A program made the translations under genes and the position numbers. The notes under the pieces are model-generated. The model had not been told where the DNA came from. It was given only the letters and a program-made list of their open reading frames with translations, and searched no databases. From Peptoniphilaceae bacterium (GTDB lineage Bacteria > Bacillota > Clostridia > Tissierellales > Peptoniphilaceae), in NCBI GenBank assembly GCA_030152565.1, contig JASLJE010000009.1, positions 1 to 63,371 on the forward strand: DNA of 63,371 nucleotides, read 5' to 3'. Below are positions 32,924 to 40,960 of the stretch, one piece after another (position 1 is the first letter of the stretch; each line of letters begins with the position of its first letter).

Positions 32924-34717
32924 CTACCTTATCGACCTTTCTATATATGAGGAATTAATAAATTCCCTAACTTCTTCTTCACTAGGAAGTTTTTCAATCT
33001 TACCCTGGTCTTTTAAAAATACTGCCGTATCCATAAAGACCTTGTGAAAACCTCCTGGCTCTCTGTCACTAGCCAAGTAATCTTTGGATATCTCTTCTTC
33101 CCTAGCTAACCAAATAGTTCCATTCATTTGCTTTTCTATACTGTCCCTATCTATGCCTAGTCTTTTAGATGCAGCTTCAATTGCAGCTGGCCTATCCTCA
33201 CTATAAAGGTCATAGGACTTGGATAGGACACTTATATAGTCAGCTACCAAGTCTGGATACTTGTGGGCAAAAGTCTTATTGGCCAAGTCTATATTGGCTG
33301 TGATTATTCCCTCCTTGGCCAGGTCTTCTGAGTTTATTAAAACTCTTCCCCCTGACTTTAGAAGTTCACTTAAGCCTGGTTCCCAAATGTAGCTGGCATC
33401 TATATCGTCTCTCTTCCAGGCAGCCACCACATCAGCTGTATCCATGTCCAGGATGGTAAGCTCCTTAGGATCTATATTATTCTTCTCCAGGGTCTTTAGA
33501 AGGCTTAGATGGGAGGTAGAACTAAAGGGTGTTGCCACCTTTTTCCCCCTTAAGTCTTCCACAGTTTGAATGTGGTCCTTTACAACCAAGGCCTCATTTG
33601 AACCTAGGACCTCATGGATCCAAATTAACTCTACGTCAAGATTTTGTCCCTGGGCTACAACTGCATTAGTATGGCCCATTTCAGCAAAGTGAATCTTTCC
33701 TGATGCTAGAGCCTGGTTGGCAGAAGTTCCAGAGTCAAAGAAAATATATTCTGTCTTTATACCCTTAGGCCCAAATACTTCCTCGAAATAGCCCTTTTCT
33801 ATGGCCACTGTCTTATCATTTGGAACCCTAATAGTACCTATCTTTATGGTTGATGGATAGTCACCTGATAGGCCGTTTTTTCCAGTGAACCTATCATAGG
33901 GAAATACTAAAAGTAGAAGAAGGACAAGCATAAAAACTATTACCTTCTTATACTTTTTATCATTCCAATAGACTATATCCTTGCCCACCTTTCTTAAAAA
34001 GACATCCAGGGCAACCCCAGAGATCCCCATAATAATTATTATGGCAAATACTATGTCGTATTTTAAATACTTGTGGGCGTCAAAGACCATCCAACCCAGC
34101 CCTGCTGTCGCAGCCACCATCTCAGCTGAAACCAAGGTGGTATAGGCAACTCCTACAGCCGTTCTAATACCTACGAAAATATCAGGCATGGTGGCTGGGA
34201 TTATAACTGTCTTAAAAATTTGTTGGTTATTGGCGCCAAAGGTCTTGGCTGAAAGTATATATTCTTCATTTACCTTACCAACTGCCGATGATGCCGATAT
34301 AAAGATGGGAGCAAAGGATGCTAAAAATAAAAGCATAATCTTAGAACTCTCATCTATGCCCAGCCAAATTATTAAAATCGTATAATAGGCCAAGGGTGGC
34401 AGCGGTCTATAAAAGTTTATTAGGGAGGATAAAACCGCCCTAAATTTAGGGAAATACCCTGACAAAAGTCCTAGGGGAATAGCTGTTAAAATAGCTAGTA
34501 GAACAGCTAATAGTAACCTGTAAAAACTTATGCCAAAATGCTTCCAAAAAGAAATATCGTTATAACCATTTTTAACTATATCGAATAAGGCCATTATCAC
34601 ACTTTGAGGCTTGGGTAACTTGTTTATTGATACCCAGCCTAAATTTGTAGATAAAAACCATAGGCCAATGATTACCAGCCAGGTTATGACACTTATCCTT
34701 CTATATTTTTTGTCCAT
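32924..34717 (-). CDS. Fused permease and substrate-binding protein, taurine/sulfonate type
   Basis: 597 aa. Residues 1-250 are a TauC/SsuC permease (about six helices, EAA loop EEYILSAKTFGANNQQIF). A further helix (258-273) carries the chain outward. Residues 288-597 are a TauA-like binding protein: FSSTSHLSLLKTL, AAWKRDDIDASYIWEPGL and GYFEEVFGP are close to the TauA pattern. Tethering the receptor to the permease replaces the usual lipoprotein. The chain is one uninterrupted frame. It pairs with the downstream ATPase and follows the small unknown gene by 9 nt. Confidence 0.88.
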   Translation of the reverse strand: MDKKYRRISVITWLVIIGLWFLSTNLGWVSINKLPKPQSVIMALFDIVKNGYNDISFWKHFGISFYRLLLAVLLAILTAIPLGLLSGYFPKFRAVLSSLINFYRPLPPLAYYTILIIWLGIDESSKIMLLFLASFAPIFISASSAVGKVNEEYILSAKTFGANNQQIFKTVIIPATMPDIFVGIRTAVGVAYTTLVSAEMVAATAGLGWMVFDAHKYLKYDIVFAIIIIMGISGVALDVFLRKVGKDIVYWNDKKYKKVIVFMLVLLLLLVFPYDRFTGKNGLSGDYPSTIKIGTIRVPNDKTVAIEKGYFEEVFGPKGIKTEYIFFDSGTSANQALASGKIHFAEMGHTNAVVAQGQNLDVELIWIHEVLGSNEALVVKDHIQTVEDLRGKKVATPFSSTSHLSLLKTLEKNNIDPKELTILDMDTADVVAAWKRDDIDASYIWEPGLSELLKSGGRVLINSEDLAKEGIITANIDLANKTFAHKYPDLVADYISVLSKSYDLYSEDRPAAIEAASKRLGIDRDSIEKQMNGTIWLAREEEISKDYLASDREPGGFHKVFMDTAVFLKDQGKIEKLPSEEEVREFINSSYIERSIR

Positions 34718-34726
34718 AATTCATCC

Positions 34727-34999
34727 TTATACAATAATTACTAATGAATTTAAATCGTCCAGATCCTCCATTTTTTTATTTTTGTCTGCAAAAAAGATTT
34801 CAAATAAACCTTCCCTGTCCAATAAAAAGTAGTCCTTGGCAACCAAGCCCAGGTCTTCATCCTTTAGATTTAAACCATCTCTTATAAAATCAAAGTCTTC
34901 CACATTAATATCTTCTATACCTTGATTTTCTCCCATCCTTGCTATTATTATTTGCTCATATCTTTCCTTGTTAATAAGTACTAGTTCTCCTACTGTCAT
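34727..34999 (-). CDS. Small hypothetical protein in the sulfur locus
   Basis: 90 aa from the ATG at 34999, which follows AAAGGAG by 5 nt (an ATG further upstream has no such site). Acidic, no cysteine, no signal peptide or membrane helix, with a pattern of short strands and helices (VNVEDFDFI, LLDREGLFEIFFA). I do not recognise it. It sits between yeeE and the fused permease gene, behind a terminator-like hairpin. Confidence 0.7.
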   Translation of the reverse strand: MTVGELVLINKERYEQIIIARMGENQGIEDINVEDFDFIRDGLNLKDEDLGLVAKDYFLLDREGLFEIFFADKNKKMEDLDDLNSLVIIV

Positions 35000-35011
35000 T
35001 TCTACTCCTTT

Positions 35012-35045
35012 ACAAAAATATCTGCCTATAAACATAGGCAGATAT
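35012..35045 (-). terminator. Terminator or attenuator after the first yeeE gene
   Basis: Perfect 11-bp stem ATATCTGCCTA/TAGGCAGATAT (35018-35028 with 35035-35045), loop 6 nt, then a T5 run on the minus strand. It starts 5 nt after the yeeE stop and leads straight into the next gene's ribosome-binding site, so it would tune expression of the taurine-type genes. Confidence 0.8.
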
Positions 35046-35049
35046 CTAA

Positions 35050-36300
35050 TTATACAATCTTATCTCTTAATTTATTACCTATAACTCCACCTATTACCAT
35101 GAATATTAAGAATACCCATCCTGATAATGAAAATTGAGATATTGGTGTCAATAATGCTCCCGCATTACAGCCGTTAGATAATCTAGTACCAACACCCATG
35201 GCTAGACCACCTAATACATACATGATAGCTTCTCTACCACTAATCTTTAATCCACTCTTGAAACCAGTAGCTAAATTACCTGAGAATAGCATCATTAAGA
35301 TTGTTCCTAAAACAATACCTAGGTTTTGCATTCTTCCGCCACTTTCCAAGATTGAAGCGGTAAATTTAGCAGCCTCTACTCCTGTATAGGCTTCTAATTT
35401 TGAAGCTTCCATACCAAATAAGTATAATACTCTTCCAAATAAATGTCCAAGGGCAGATGTAACTCCCCAACCACTATTTGTAGTAAGCATCATTATGGCA
35501 ATTACTATAGAAAAGGCAAATACCCCTTCTGTCATAGTCCAAGGTCTTCTAAAGTATCTATAATAAACCTCGTCACTTAATAGTTTAACATTATCTGATA
35601 ATTCAGCAACTGGTTTTTCTTGCTCAACTTCATCGCCTAAAGCAGAATATGTTCCTTCTCTCTTTCTTTTTTCTTCATATTTTTTAGCCAAGTAGGATAC
35701 TAGTACAGCTAGGATAATAGTAACTAGAAGGGCACCTAAGAATCCATTTAGACCGTCGTTCTTAAATAGGTCTGGTAGGTAAACTCCCTTGTTGTCACCA
35801 GTTGTGATCCATGACTTAGTAACAAATTCACTCTTGTTTTGTAAAGGAAAGGCTAAGAAAATTCCCATGGAGAAAAAGATTAGGGTTAAGATTCCCTTAG
35901 GAAATTCTGTTACGATATCTGTTAAGGTTCCTGATGCACAGCAGGAATTAAAAGCCATACCTATACCGAATAGGACAGCTCCCACCATTAAACCACCATT
36001 TATAGGTCTAACAGCCAACTTAAATCCTTCTGGTACTCCAAAGAAGAATATTCCAGCTGATATAAAGGAAACAATAACAAAGAAGAACATTAAGCTTCTC
36101 ATAAGCTTGGTTGAACCTGCCCTATAGGCCCTATTAACTGAACCTGCAAATCCATAGGCAGTTCTAGTAAGGATGTATCCTATAGATACACCTATTAATA
36201 ATCTCAAATAAATTTTTGTATCAGGTATTAGAACTTTACCAAATATTACAATAAATAATAAAAAGACAAATGCTAATACATTTTCACGCTTATTATTCAT
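35050..36300 (-). CDS. YeeE/YedE-family sulfur compound transporter (first copy)
   Basis: 416 aa with about 9-10 membrane helices in two related halves. The conserved cysteines are in NSCCASGTLTD (first half) and SNGCNAGALLTP (second half), as in the thiosulfate transporter TsuA/YeeE. An ~50-residue charged loop (KKYEEKRKREG and following) separates the halves. The likely substrate is thiosulfate or a related sulfane sulfur. It follows the CoA-disulfide reductase/rhodanese gene and is paralogous to the second copy at 38368-39627; both start MNNK-x-ENVL. AGGAGG precedes the ATG. Confidence 0.88.
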   Translation of the reverse strand: MNNKRENVLAFVFLLFIVIFGKVLIPDTKIYLRLLIGVSIGYILTRTAYGFAGSVNRAYRAGSTKLMRSLMFFFVIVSFISAGIFFFGVPEGFKLAVRPINGGLMVGAVLFGIGMAFNSCCASGTLTDIVTEFPKGILTLIFFSMGIFLAFPLQNKSEFVTKSWITTGDNKGVYLPDLFKNDGLNGFLGALLVTIILAVLVSYLAKKYEEKRKREGTYSALGDEVEQEKPVAELSDNVKLLSDEVYYRYFRRPWTMTEGVFAFSIVIAIMMLTTNSGWGVTSALGHLFGRVLYLFGMEASKLEAYTGVEAAKFTASILESGGRMQNLGIVLGTILMMLFSGNLATGFKSGLKISGREAIMYVLGGLAMGVGTRLSNGCNAGALLTPISQFSLSGWVFLIFMVIGGVIGNKLRDKIV

Positions 36301-36318
36301 GAAATCCTCCTATTTTTT

Positions 36319-36353
36319 AAATAAAGATTCTGACTATAAAAATAGTCAGAATC
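36319..36353 (-). terminator. Hairpin between the reductase/rhodanese gene and yeeE
   Basis: Perfect 11-bp stem GATTCTGACTA/TAGTCAGAATC (36326-36336 with 36343-36353), 6-nt loop, then TTTATTTAAA on the minus strand. Partial terminator or attenuator ahead of yeeE. Confidence 0.65.
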
Positions 36354-36374
36354 ATCTATTTTTAATATTTTATT

Positions 36375-38072
36375 TTATTCAAAGTTGTATTGAGTTACGA
36401 TTGGTTCTCTATTTAATTGTTTATCGTTAAAGTACTCATGCATACAAATTCCTAAGTATGATCCTTGGATGTTGTATACTTCTTTGAATCCATTACCCAT
36501 TAAAGCTCTAACTGCATTGTAGGATCTTTGTGATGATCTACAGTGTAGGTAAACCTTCTTGTCTCTAGGTATTTCGTCCATTCTATCTCTTAATTCGCTA
36601 AGTGGAATATTTACAGCATTAACTATATGACCTTCAGCAAATTCATCTTCTTCTCTTACGTCTATAATACAAGCATCTTCTTCTACTAATTCTCTTACCA
36701 TAGATACTGGAACTTGTTCATATTTTCCGTAAAGAATATTTAAGCCTACTAGGGCTGCATGGTTAACAACATCCTTAGCTGTTCCAAATGCTGGAGCGTA
36801 ACATAATTCGATTTCTTTTAAGTCTTCAAGTGTTGCATTCATTTGAATCATTGCTGCAATCACGTCAACTCTCTTATCAACATTTCCAGTTCCCACTGCT
36901 TGGGCTCCTAAAATTCTTCCACTTGGATAAGCAAAGATTAACTTAAAGAATAATGGGCTTGCATCTGGCATTAAACCAACCTTGTCTGAAGGTATTACAT
37001 AGGCATATCTATAGTCAATATCATTAGCTATACAAGCCTTTTCGTTTAATCCTGTTGATGCTGCATTGTAGTTAAATAATTTAATAATTGATGATCCTAC
37101 AACGCCCTTGTTATAGTGATGGATACCATACATGTGGTCTGCACATGCTCTAGCTTGTCTTTGAGCAGGTCCTGCTAGGGCAAGTCTAGTTGGTTTTTGA
37201 GTGATAAAGTGATGAGTTTCAATAACGTCACCTACAGCATAAATATTGTCTAGGTTTGTTTGATAGAATTGGTTAACCTTGATTCCACCTGTTTCTCCTA
37301 ATTCAATACCACATGCCTTAGCCAAGCTTGTTTCTGGAACAACACCAATTGCCATAACTACTACGTCTGCAACTAATTCTCTTCCTGAACCTAAAACAAC
37401 CTTATCGCTATGTATTGCCTTAACTCCGTCACTTAATACTAATTCAACACCTTGGTCCATGATTTCTTTATTTAAAATTTGTACCATATCATAGTCTAAT
37501 GGAGCCATAACTTGATCAGCTGCTTCAACTAAGGTTACATTTTTACCTGATTTTTTCAAGTTTTCCATTACTTCTAAACCGATAAAGCCACCGCCAACTA
37601 CAACTATGTTTTCATAGTTATTATCATGGATGAAATCATCTAATTTTCTAATATCTGGTACATTCCTTACTGTAAATACATTGTCCCCATCTATACCTTC
37701 AATACTTCTTGGTAAAATTGGGTTTGCACCTGGAGATAAAACTAATTCATCATAGTTTTCTTCATACTCTTCGCCAGATTCTAAGTTCTTAACAACTACT
37801 TTCTTTTCTTCTGGTTTAATTTCTACAACTTCATTTAAAACTCTTACATCAATATTATATTGATTCTTAAAAGTTTCTGGAGTCATTAAAATCAAGTCAT
37901 CGCTTTCTTCAACTTCTCTACTTAAAAAGTTTGGTAGGGCACAGTTTGAGAATGATGGATAAGGTCCTCTTTCAAAAACAACTACCTCTGCTTTTTCATC
38001 TAGACGTCTAACTCTTGCTGCAACAGATGCACCACCTGCTACACCACCTACAATTAATACCTTTTTGCTCAT
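36375..38072 (-). CDS. CoA-disulfide/polysulfide reductase with rhodanese domain
   Basis: 565 aa flavoprotein-rhodanese fusion of the CoADR-RHD/Npsr type. FAD site VGGVAGGASVAARVRR, redox Cys in SFSNCALPNFL (about residue 43), NADH site VVVGGGFIGLE, second FAD segment IYAVGDV. The C-terminal rhodanese (about 465-555) has IDVREEDEF and the active Cys loop HCRSSQRS. Known relatives reduce CoA persulfide or polysulfide with NADH. Between two YeeE transporters it probably handles imported sulfane sulfur. It has a consensus promoter and GGAGG before the ATG. Confidence 0.92.
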   Translation of the reverse strand: MSKKVLIVGGVAGGASVAARVRRLDEKAEVVVFERGPYPSFSNCALPNFLSREVEESDDLILMTPETFKNQYNIDVRVLNEVVEIKPEEKKVVVKNLESGEEYEENYDELVLSPGANPILPRSIEGIDGDNVFTVRNVPDIRKLDDFIHDNNYENIVVVGGGFIGLEVMENLKKSGKNVTLVEAADQVMAPLDYDMVQILNKEIMDQGVELVLSDGVKAIHSDKVVLGSGRELVADVVVMAIGVVPETSLAKACGIELGETGGIKVNQFYQTNLDNIYAVGDVIETHHFITQKPTRLALAGPAQRQARACADHMYGIHHYNKGVVGSSIIKLFNYNAASTGLNEKACIANDIDYRYAYVIPSDKVGLMPDASPLFFKLIFAYPSGRILGAQAVGTGNVDKRVDVIAAMIQMNATLEDLKEIELCYAPAFGTAKDVVNHAALVGLNILYGKYEQVPVSMVRELVEEDACIIDVREEDEFAEGHIVNAVNIPLSELRDRMDEIPRDKKVYLHCRSSQRSYNAVRALMGNGFKEVYNIQGSYLGICMHEYFNDKQLNREPIVTQYNFE

Positions 38073-38129
38073 TAGTATTCCTCCAATATTTTATATATTA
38101 TAATCTGTTAAATAAATTACAATAATTAT

Positions 38130-38158
38130 ATTATAATAGATTAGAAGGTAAATGTAAA
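38130..38158 (-). promoter_or_regulatory. Promoter of the reductase/rhodanese-yeeE unit
   Basis: On the minus strand TTTACA (38158-38153), 17-nt spacer, TATAAT (38135-38130). The -35 lies within the 21-bp sequence (38151-38171) that recurs at the second yeeE promoter. Confidence 0.75.
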
Positions 38159-38171
38159 ATAATATTATAAA
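38151..38171. repeat. 21-bp shared element, copy 1 (candidate operator)
   Basis: Identical to 39824-39844. It holds the palindrome ATAATATTAT and overlaps the -35 box (TGTAAA on the plus strand). Confidence 0.55.
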
Positions 38172-38334
38172 CTTATAATATATCTTTATTTATAAATAAG
38201 TTAATTTATATACAATCATTTACTTTCTTATGGTTCCATAAGTAACTCTTACCCACTTTATCCTCTTCTAAAGAATATCCCAGCCTATTAAAGTGCTTTT
38301 CTTCTCTTTATATACTTTTTGTCTTTTTTGACAA
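38159..38334. other. AT-rich intergenic stretch upstream of the reductase promoter
   Basis: Apart from the shared element I see no ORF with a ribosome-binding site or clear RNA structure here. The sequence is strongly AT-rich, with short palindromes such as TTATTTATAAATAA near 38181-38194. Confidence 0.4.
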
Positions 38335-38361
38335 AATAAAAAGGACCCAGGCCGGGTCCTT
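38333..38361 (-). terminator. Terminator of the second yeeE gene
   Basis: Stem AAGGACCC/GGGTCCTT (38341-38348 with 38354-38361), loop 5 nt, followed on the minus strand by TTTTATTTTG. Confidence 0.88.
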
Positions 38362-38367
38362 GTCTGT

Positions 38368-39627
38368 CTATAAAATTTTATCTCTTATCTTATTACCTAA
38401 AACTGCTCCCAAGGTCATAAAGATCAAGAATATCCAACCTGATAGGGACAGGGTTGCTATTGGAGTAAATAAACCACCAGCATTACAGCCTGATGATAAT
38501 CTTACTGCATAACCCATTAGAAAACCTCCAACTACAAAGGTAAAGGCTTCCTTGCCTGATATCTTAAGACCAGCTTTAAAGGTTTGAGAAAATCTTCCCA
38601 TGGTCAGTAGGGCTATAAAGGTACCTAAAATAATATTTATATTTTGTACTCCTATAGGACTGGCCCAAAAATCTCCCATTATACCAGCCATATTTCCTGT
38701 CCATTGGCCATTTTCTAGAGTTCCACCTGCTGTCTTAGCTATGGTTTCTGGAGCTAGACCAAAGGTCTTTAGAAGCTTACCAAACCAGATACCATAAGGT
38801 CCTGAAACCCCCCAACCACTGTTGGTTGCTGCCAATAAAACACCAAATATGATAGTAAATACAAAGGCTCCCTCTCTAAGAGTCCAAGGTCTACCTAACA
38901 ATCTTTCATAAGTAGACATTTCTTCCAATCTTAAATTGGCCTTTTCCTGGTTTACTTCATCTGCTACTTCTGAATAAGTGTTTTCCTTCTTCCTTCTGGC
39001 CTCATATTTTCTTGCCAAGTAGGCAAAAAACAAGGCTAGACCAGCTGTGATTACTAGGGCTCCTAGATAACCGCCAAAGGCTGTATTCTTAAATAGATCA
39101 GGGAAGTAAACTCCATTTCTTTCAGCTGAAGATTCTATCCATGATTTATTAACCCATTCCTTGGCCCCCATTGGCATGCCTAAAAAGTTACCCATACCAA
39201 AGAAAATTAAGGTTATTAAAGCCTTTGGTAGTTCTGTTGCCAGGTCTGTTAAGGTTCCTGAAGCACAACATGAGGTAAAGGCCATACCAAAACCAAATAG
39301 GGCTGATCCTGCGATAAGTCCCATATTAATAGGTTTAACCCATGGTGCTACCAAGCTTTCTTCCTTTAACACTTGAAATCCTACAAAAACTATGGCTGAC
39401 ATAAAGAACATACTAAGTAGACTTCTAAATAATTTAGTTGATCCACTCCTATAGGCCCTATTAGGTCCTCCCGCAAAGCCTAGGGCTGCCCTTGTAAGAG
39501 TATAGCCTATGGCTAGACCTGAAAACATTCTAAAATAAAGTGGAGCTCCTGGTAGGATCTTAACTCCTATTAGAATAACTGCTATCAATAAAATAATTCC
39601 CAATACATTTTCTTTCTTGTTATTCAT
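38368..39627 (-). CDS. YeeE/YedE-family sulfur compound transporter (second copy)
   Basis: 419 aa, paralogue of the product of 35050-36300 with the same N-terminal pattern, two halves, cysteine motifs TSCCASGTLTD and SSGCNAGGLFTP, and a charged central loop. I start it at the ATG at 39627, 5-6 nt after AAGGAGGAA; the frame stays open upstream, but that part is the structured leader, not protein. It forms a single-gene unit with its own promoter, leader and terminator. It differs from copy 1 in a longer periplasmic segment near residues 320-345. Confidence 0.88.
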   Translation of the reverse strand: MNNKKENVLGIILLIAVILIGVKILPGAPLYFRMFSGLAIGYTLTRAALGFAGGPNRAYRSGSTKLFRSLLSMFFMSAIVFVGFQVLKEESLVAPWVKPINMGLIAGSALFGFGMAFTSCCASGTLTDLATELPKALITLIFFGMGNFLGMPMGAKEWVNKSWIESSAERNGVYFPDLFKNTAFGGYLGALVITAGLALFFAYLARKYEARRKKENTYSEVADEVNQEKANLRLEEMSTYERLLGRPWTLREGAFVFTIIFGVLLAATNSGWGVSGPYGIWFGKLLKTFGLAPETIAKTAGGTLENGQWTGNMAGIMGDFWASPIGVQNINIILGTFIALLTMGRFSQTFKAGLKISGKEAFTFVVGGFLMGYAVRLSSGCNAGGLFTPIATLSLSGWIFLIFMTLGAVLGNKIRDKIL

Positions 39628-39796
39628 ATCTTCCTCCTTATAAATAATAAAGCCTCCCTTAGGGAGGCCATGGTGAAATTTGTTTATGAATAACCATACA
39701 ATATGGCCTTGACTATTAATAAGGTTATTCATATTAATCCTGTTTTAATATTTATTTTTTTATAAATATTAAAACGTTAAAAATATTACAAATCCT
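39628..39796 (-). promoter_or_regulatory. Structured leader RNA of the second yeeE gene: three-way junction plus terminator
   Basis: Transcribed leader of ~169 nt. In transcript order: a 14-bp perfect AT hairpin (39742-39775); a three-way junction (39686-39732) built from an 8-bp closing stem ATGAATAA/TTATTCAT, hairpin CCTT...AAGG and hairpin CCATA-TTG-TATGG with no unpaired junction bases; a GC-rich hairpin GCCTCCC-TAA-GGGAGGC (39652-39668) followed by TTTATTATTTA; then the Shine-Dalgarno. AGGCCAT (39709-39703) in the junction is exactly complementary to ATGGCCT (39671-39665), which includes four bases of the terminator arm. This looks like an aptamer with a termination switch. Ligand unknown. 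Confidence 0.65.
39652..39668 (-). terminator. GC-rich terminator hairpin in the yeeE leader
   Basis: 7-bp stem GCCTCCC/GGGAGGC, 3-nt loop, imperfect U-rich tail (TTTATTATTT). Its left arm CCTCC could instead pair with the downstream GGAGG Shine-Dalgarno. Confidence 0.6.
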
Positions 39797-39802
39797 ATTA
39801 AC

Positions 39803-39831
39803 ATTATAGCCAAAGGAGCCATGAATGTAAA
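39803..39831 (-). promoter_or_regulatory. Promoter of the second yeeE gene
   Basis: TTTACA (39831-39826), 17-nt spacer, TATAAT (39808-39803) on the minus strand, the same -35 and spacing as the reductase promoter. Confidence 0.78.
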
Positions 39832-39844
39832 ATAATATTATAAA
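39824..39844. repeat. 21-bp shared element, copy 2 (candidate operator)
   Basis: Identical to 38151-38171, including the palindrome ATAATATTAT, in the same orientation and the same position relative to the -35. Confidence 0.55.
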
Positions 39845-39857
39845 ATAATAATATTAG

Positions 39858-40958
39858 CTAGTTATTATTTATATTTTCCTTAATAATCATTATTTGATTA
39901 AAGAGTTCATCTGATAAATCCTGGTATTCCAGGATAAAGTCAAAGTCCTCATTGGCCTTTTGAATCTGATTTAATTCTATATAAATCATGGCCCTATTAT
40001 ATCTGATCTTTATATCTGCTGGATACTTGTCCAAGGCTTGGCTAGCAATTACCAAGGCCTCTTCTATCTTCCCTAAGGAATACTTGATATAGATAAAGTC
40101 TATATAAAGAGTGGCAAAGTCTGCCCCCTTCTTTAGGGCATCATCCATATGTCTTTCAGCCATATCTAAATAGCCTAAATTCATATAGGAAACAGCCAGA
40201 TAATAGTCTATATCATAGCCGCTATTATTTTTAGAGGCTTCAACCAGTCTTTCTATGGCCCTAGAATAGTCCATCTTATTTATATAGTAGATGGCATCTT
40301 CAACTAGGGCACTAGGTTCTACCTGGCTGATACTTTCCCTTATTTCTTCCTTAAGCTCTGGCCTATCAACAAGTCTTAGGGTTTTATTATAAAAGTTTAA
40401 ACTCTTCATATAATTACCTGTAGCCTGGTTGATGATCCCTAACTCATAGTAGGACATGGGAAACTTTTCGTCGTCATTTATAATGTCTTCCAGGATGCCT
40501 ATGGCTTCCTTGACAAAATCTTCCTTGTCTTCCAGGTCTACCCTCCATAGAAGTCTCGCATAGTTATAGGCTGCATATATATTTTTAGGATCTAGTATAT
40601 AGGCTGCCCTGAAAAATAAGATGGCCTTGTCCAGGTCTTTTTCCAATTCAAAAAGTCCCTTATTAACTGCATAGGCTGCAGGGTCATCTATTAAGTTTTT
40701 AAGGATATGGAAGTAGTCTAGGGCAAACTTAAAGTCTGGATCCGCACTTATATTAATCAACATCCCCTCAGCTATATAGTCCAAGTCCACTTGATTGGCA
40801 AAGTCCTGATTTAGGATATTGGTCATCATCTCGTCTGTAACAATAGGTAAGGAAACCTGGTCTAGACCAAGTTTCCTGTATTTTTCTGAGCTTTCCTTTA
40901 ATTCGATATAGGATAGCTTGTCTGCAAATTTTAAAAAATAATCATCAATTCTCGTCAT
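39858..40958 (-). CDS. Tetratricopeptide-repeat protein
   Basis: 366 aa, all-helical, with at least six TPR-like helix pairs; clear units are NIYAAYNYARLLWR, MSYYELGIINQATGNY and YDIDYYLAVSYMNLGYLD. No signal peptide, no enzymatic domain. TPR proteins are protein-binding scaffolds; the partner is unknown. It is the last gene of the pheS operon, 2 nt after the membrane-protein gene, and only an AT-rich weak hairpin follows before the next promoter. Confidence 0.8.
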   Translation of the reverse strand: MTRIDDYFLKFADKLSYIELKESSEKYRKLGLDQVSLPIVTDEMMTNILNQDFANQVDLDYIAEGMLINISADPDFKFALDYFHILKNLIDDPAAYAVNKGLFELEKDLDKAILFFRAAYILDPKNIYAAYNYARLLWRVDLEDKEDFVKEAIGILEDIINDDEKFPMSYYELGIINQATGNYMKSLNFYNKTLRLVDRPELKEEIRESISQVEPSALVEDAIYYINKMDYSRAIERLVEASKNNSGYDIDYYLAVSYMNLGYLDMAERHMDDALKKGADFATLYIDFIYIKYSLGKIEEALVIASQALDKYPADIKIRYNRAMIYIELNQIQKANEDFDFILEYQDLSDELFNQIMIIKENINNN

Positions 40959-40960
40959 AA

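Noticed and set aside
35050..36300. Selenium-related YedE with selenocysteine
   Set aside because: The frame has no internal TGA and no selenium genes are nearby; the sulfur context is stronger.
39628..39732. N-terminal extension of the second YeeE protein from the ATG at 39732
   Set aside because: It has no ribosome-binding site, would translate the RNA hairpins, and the paralogue begins at the position matching the ATG at 39627.
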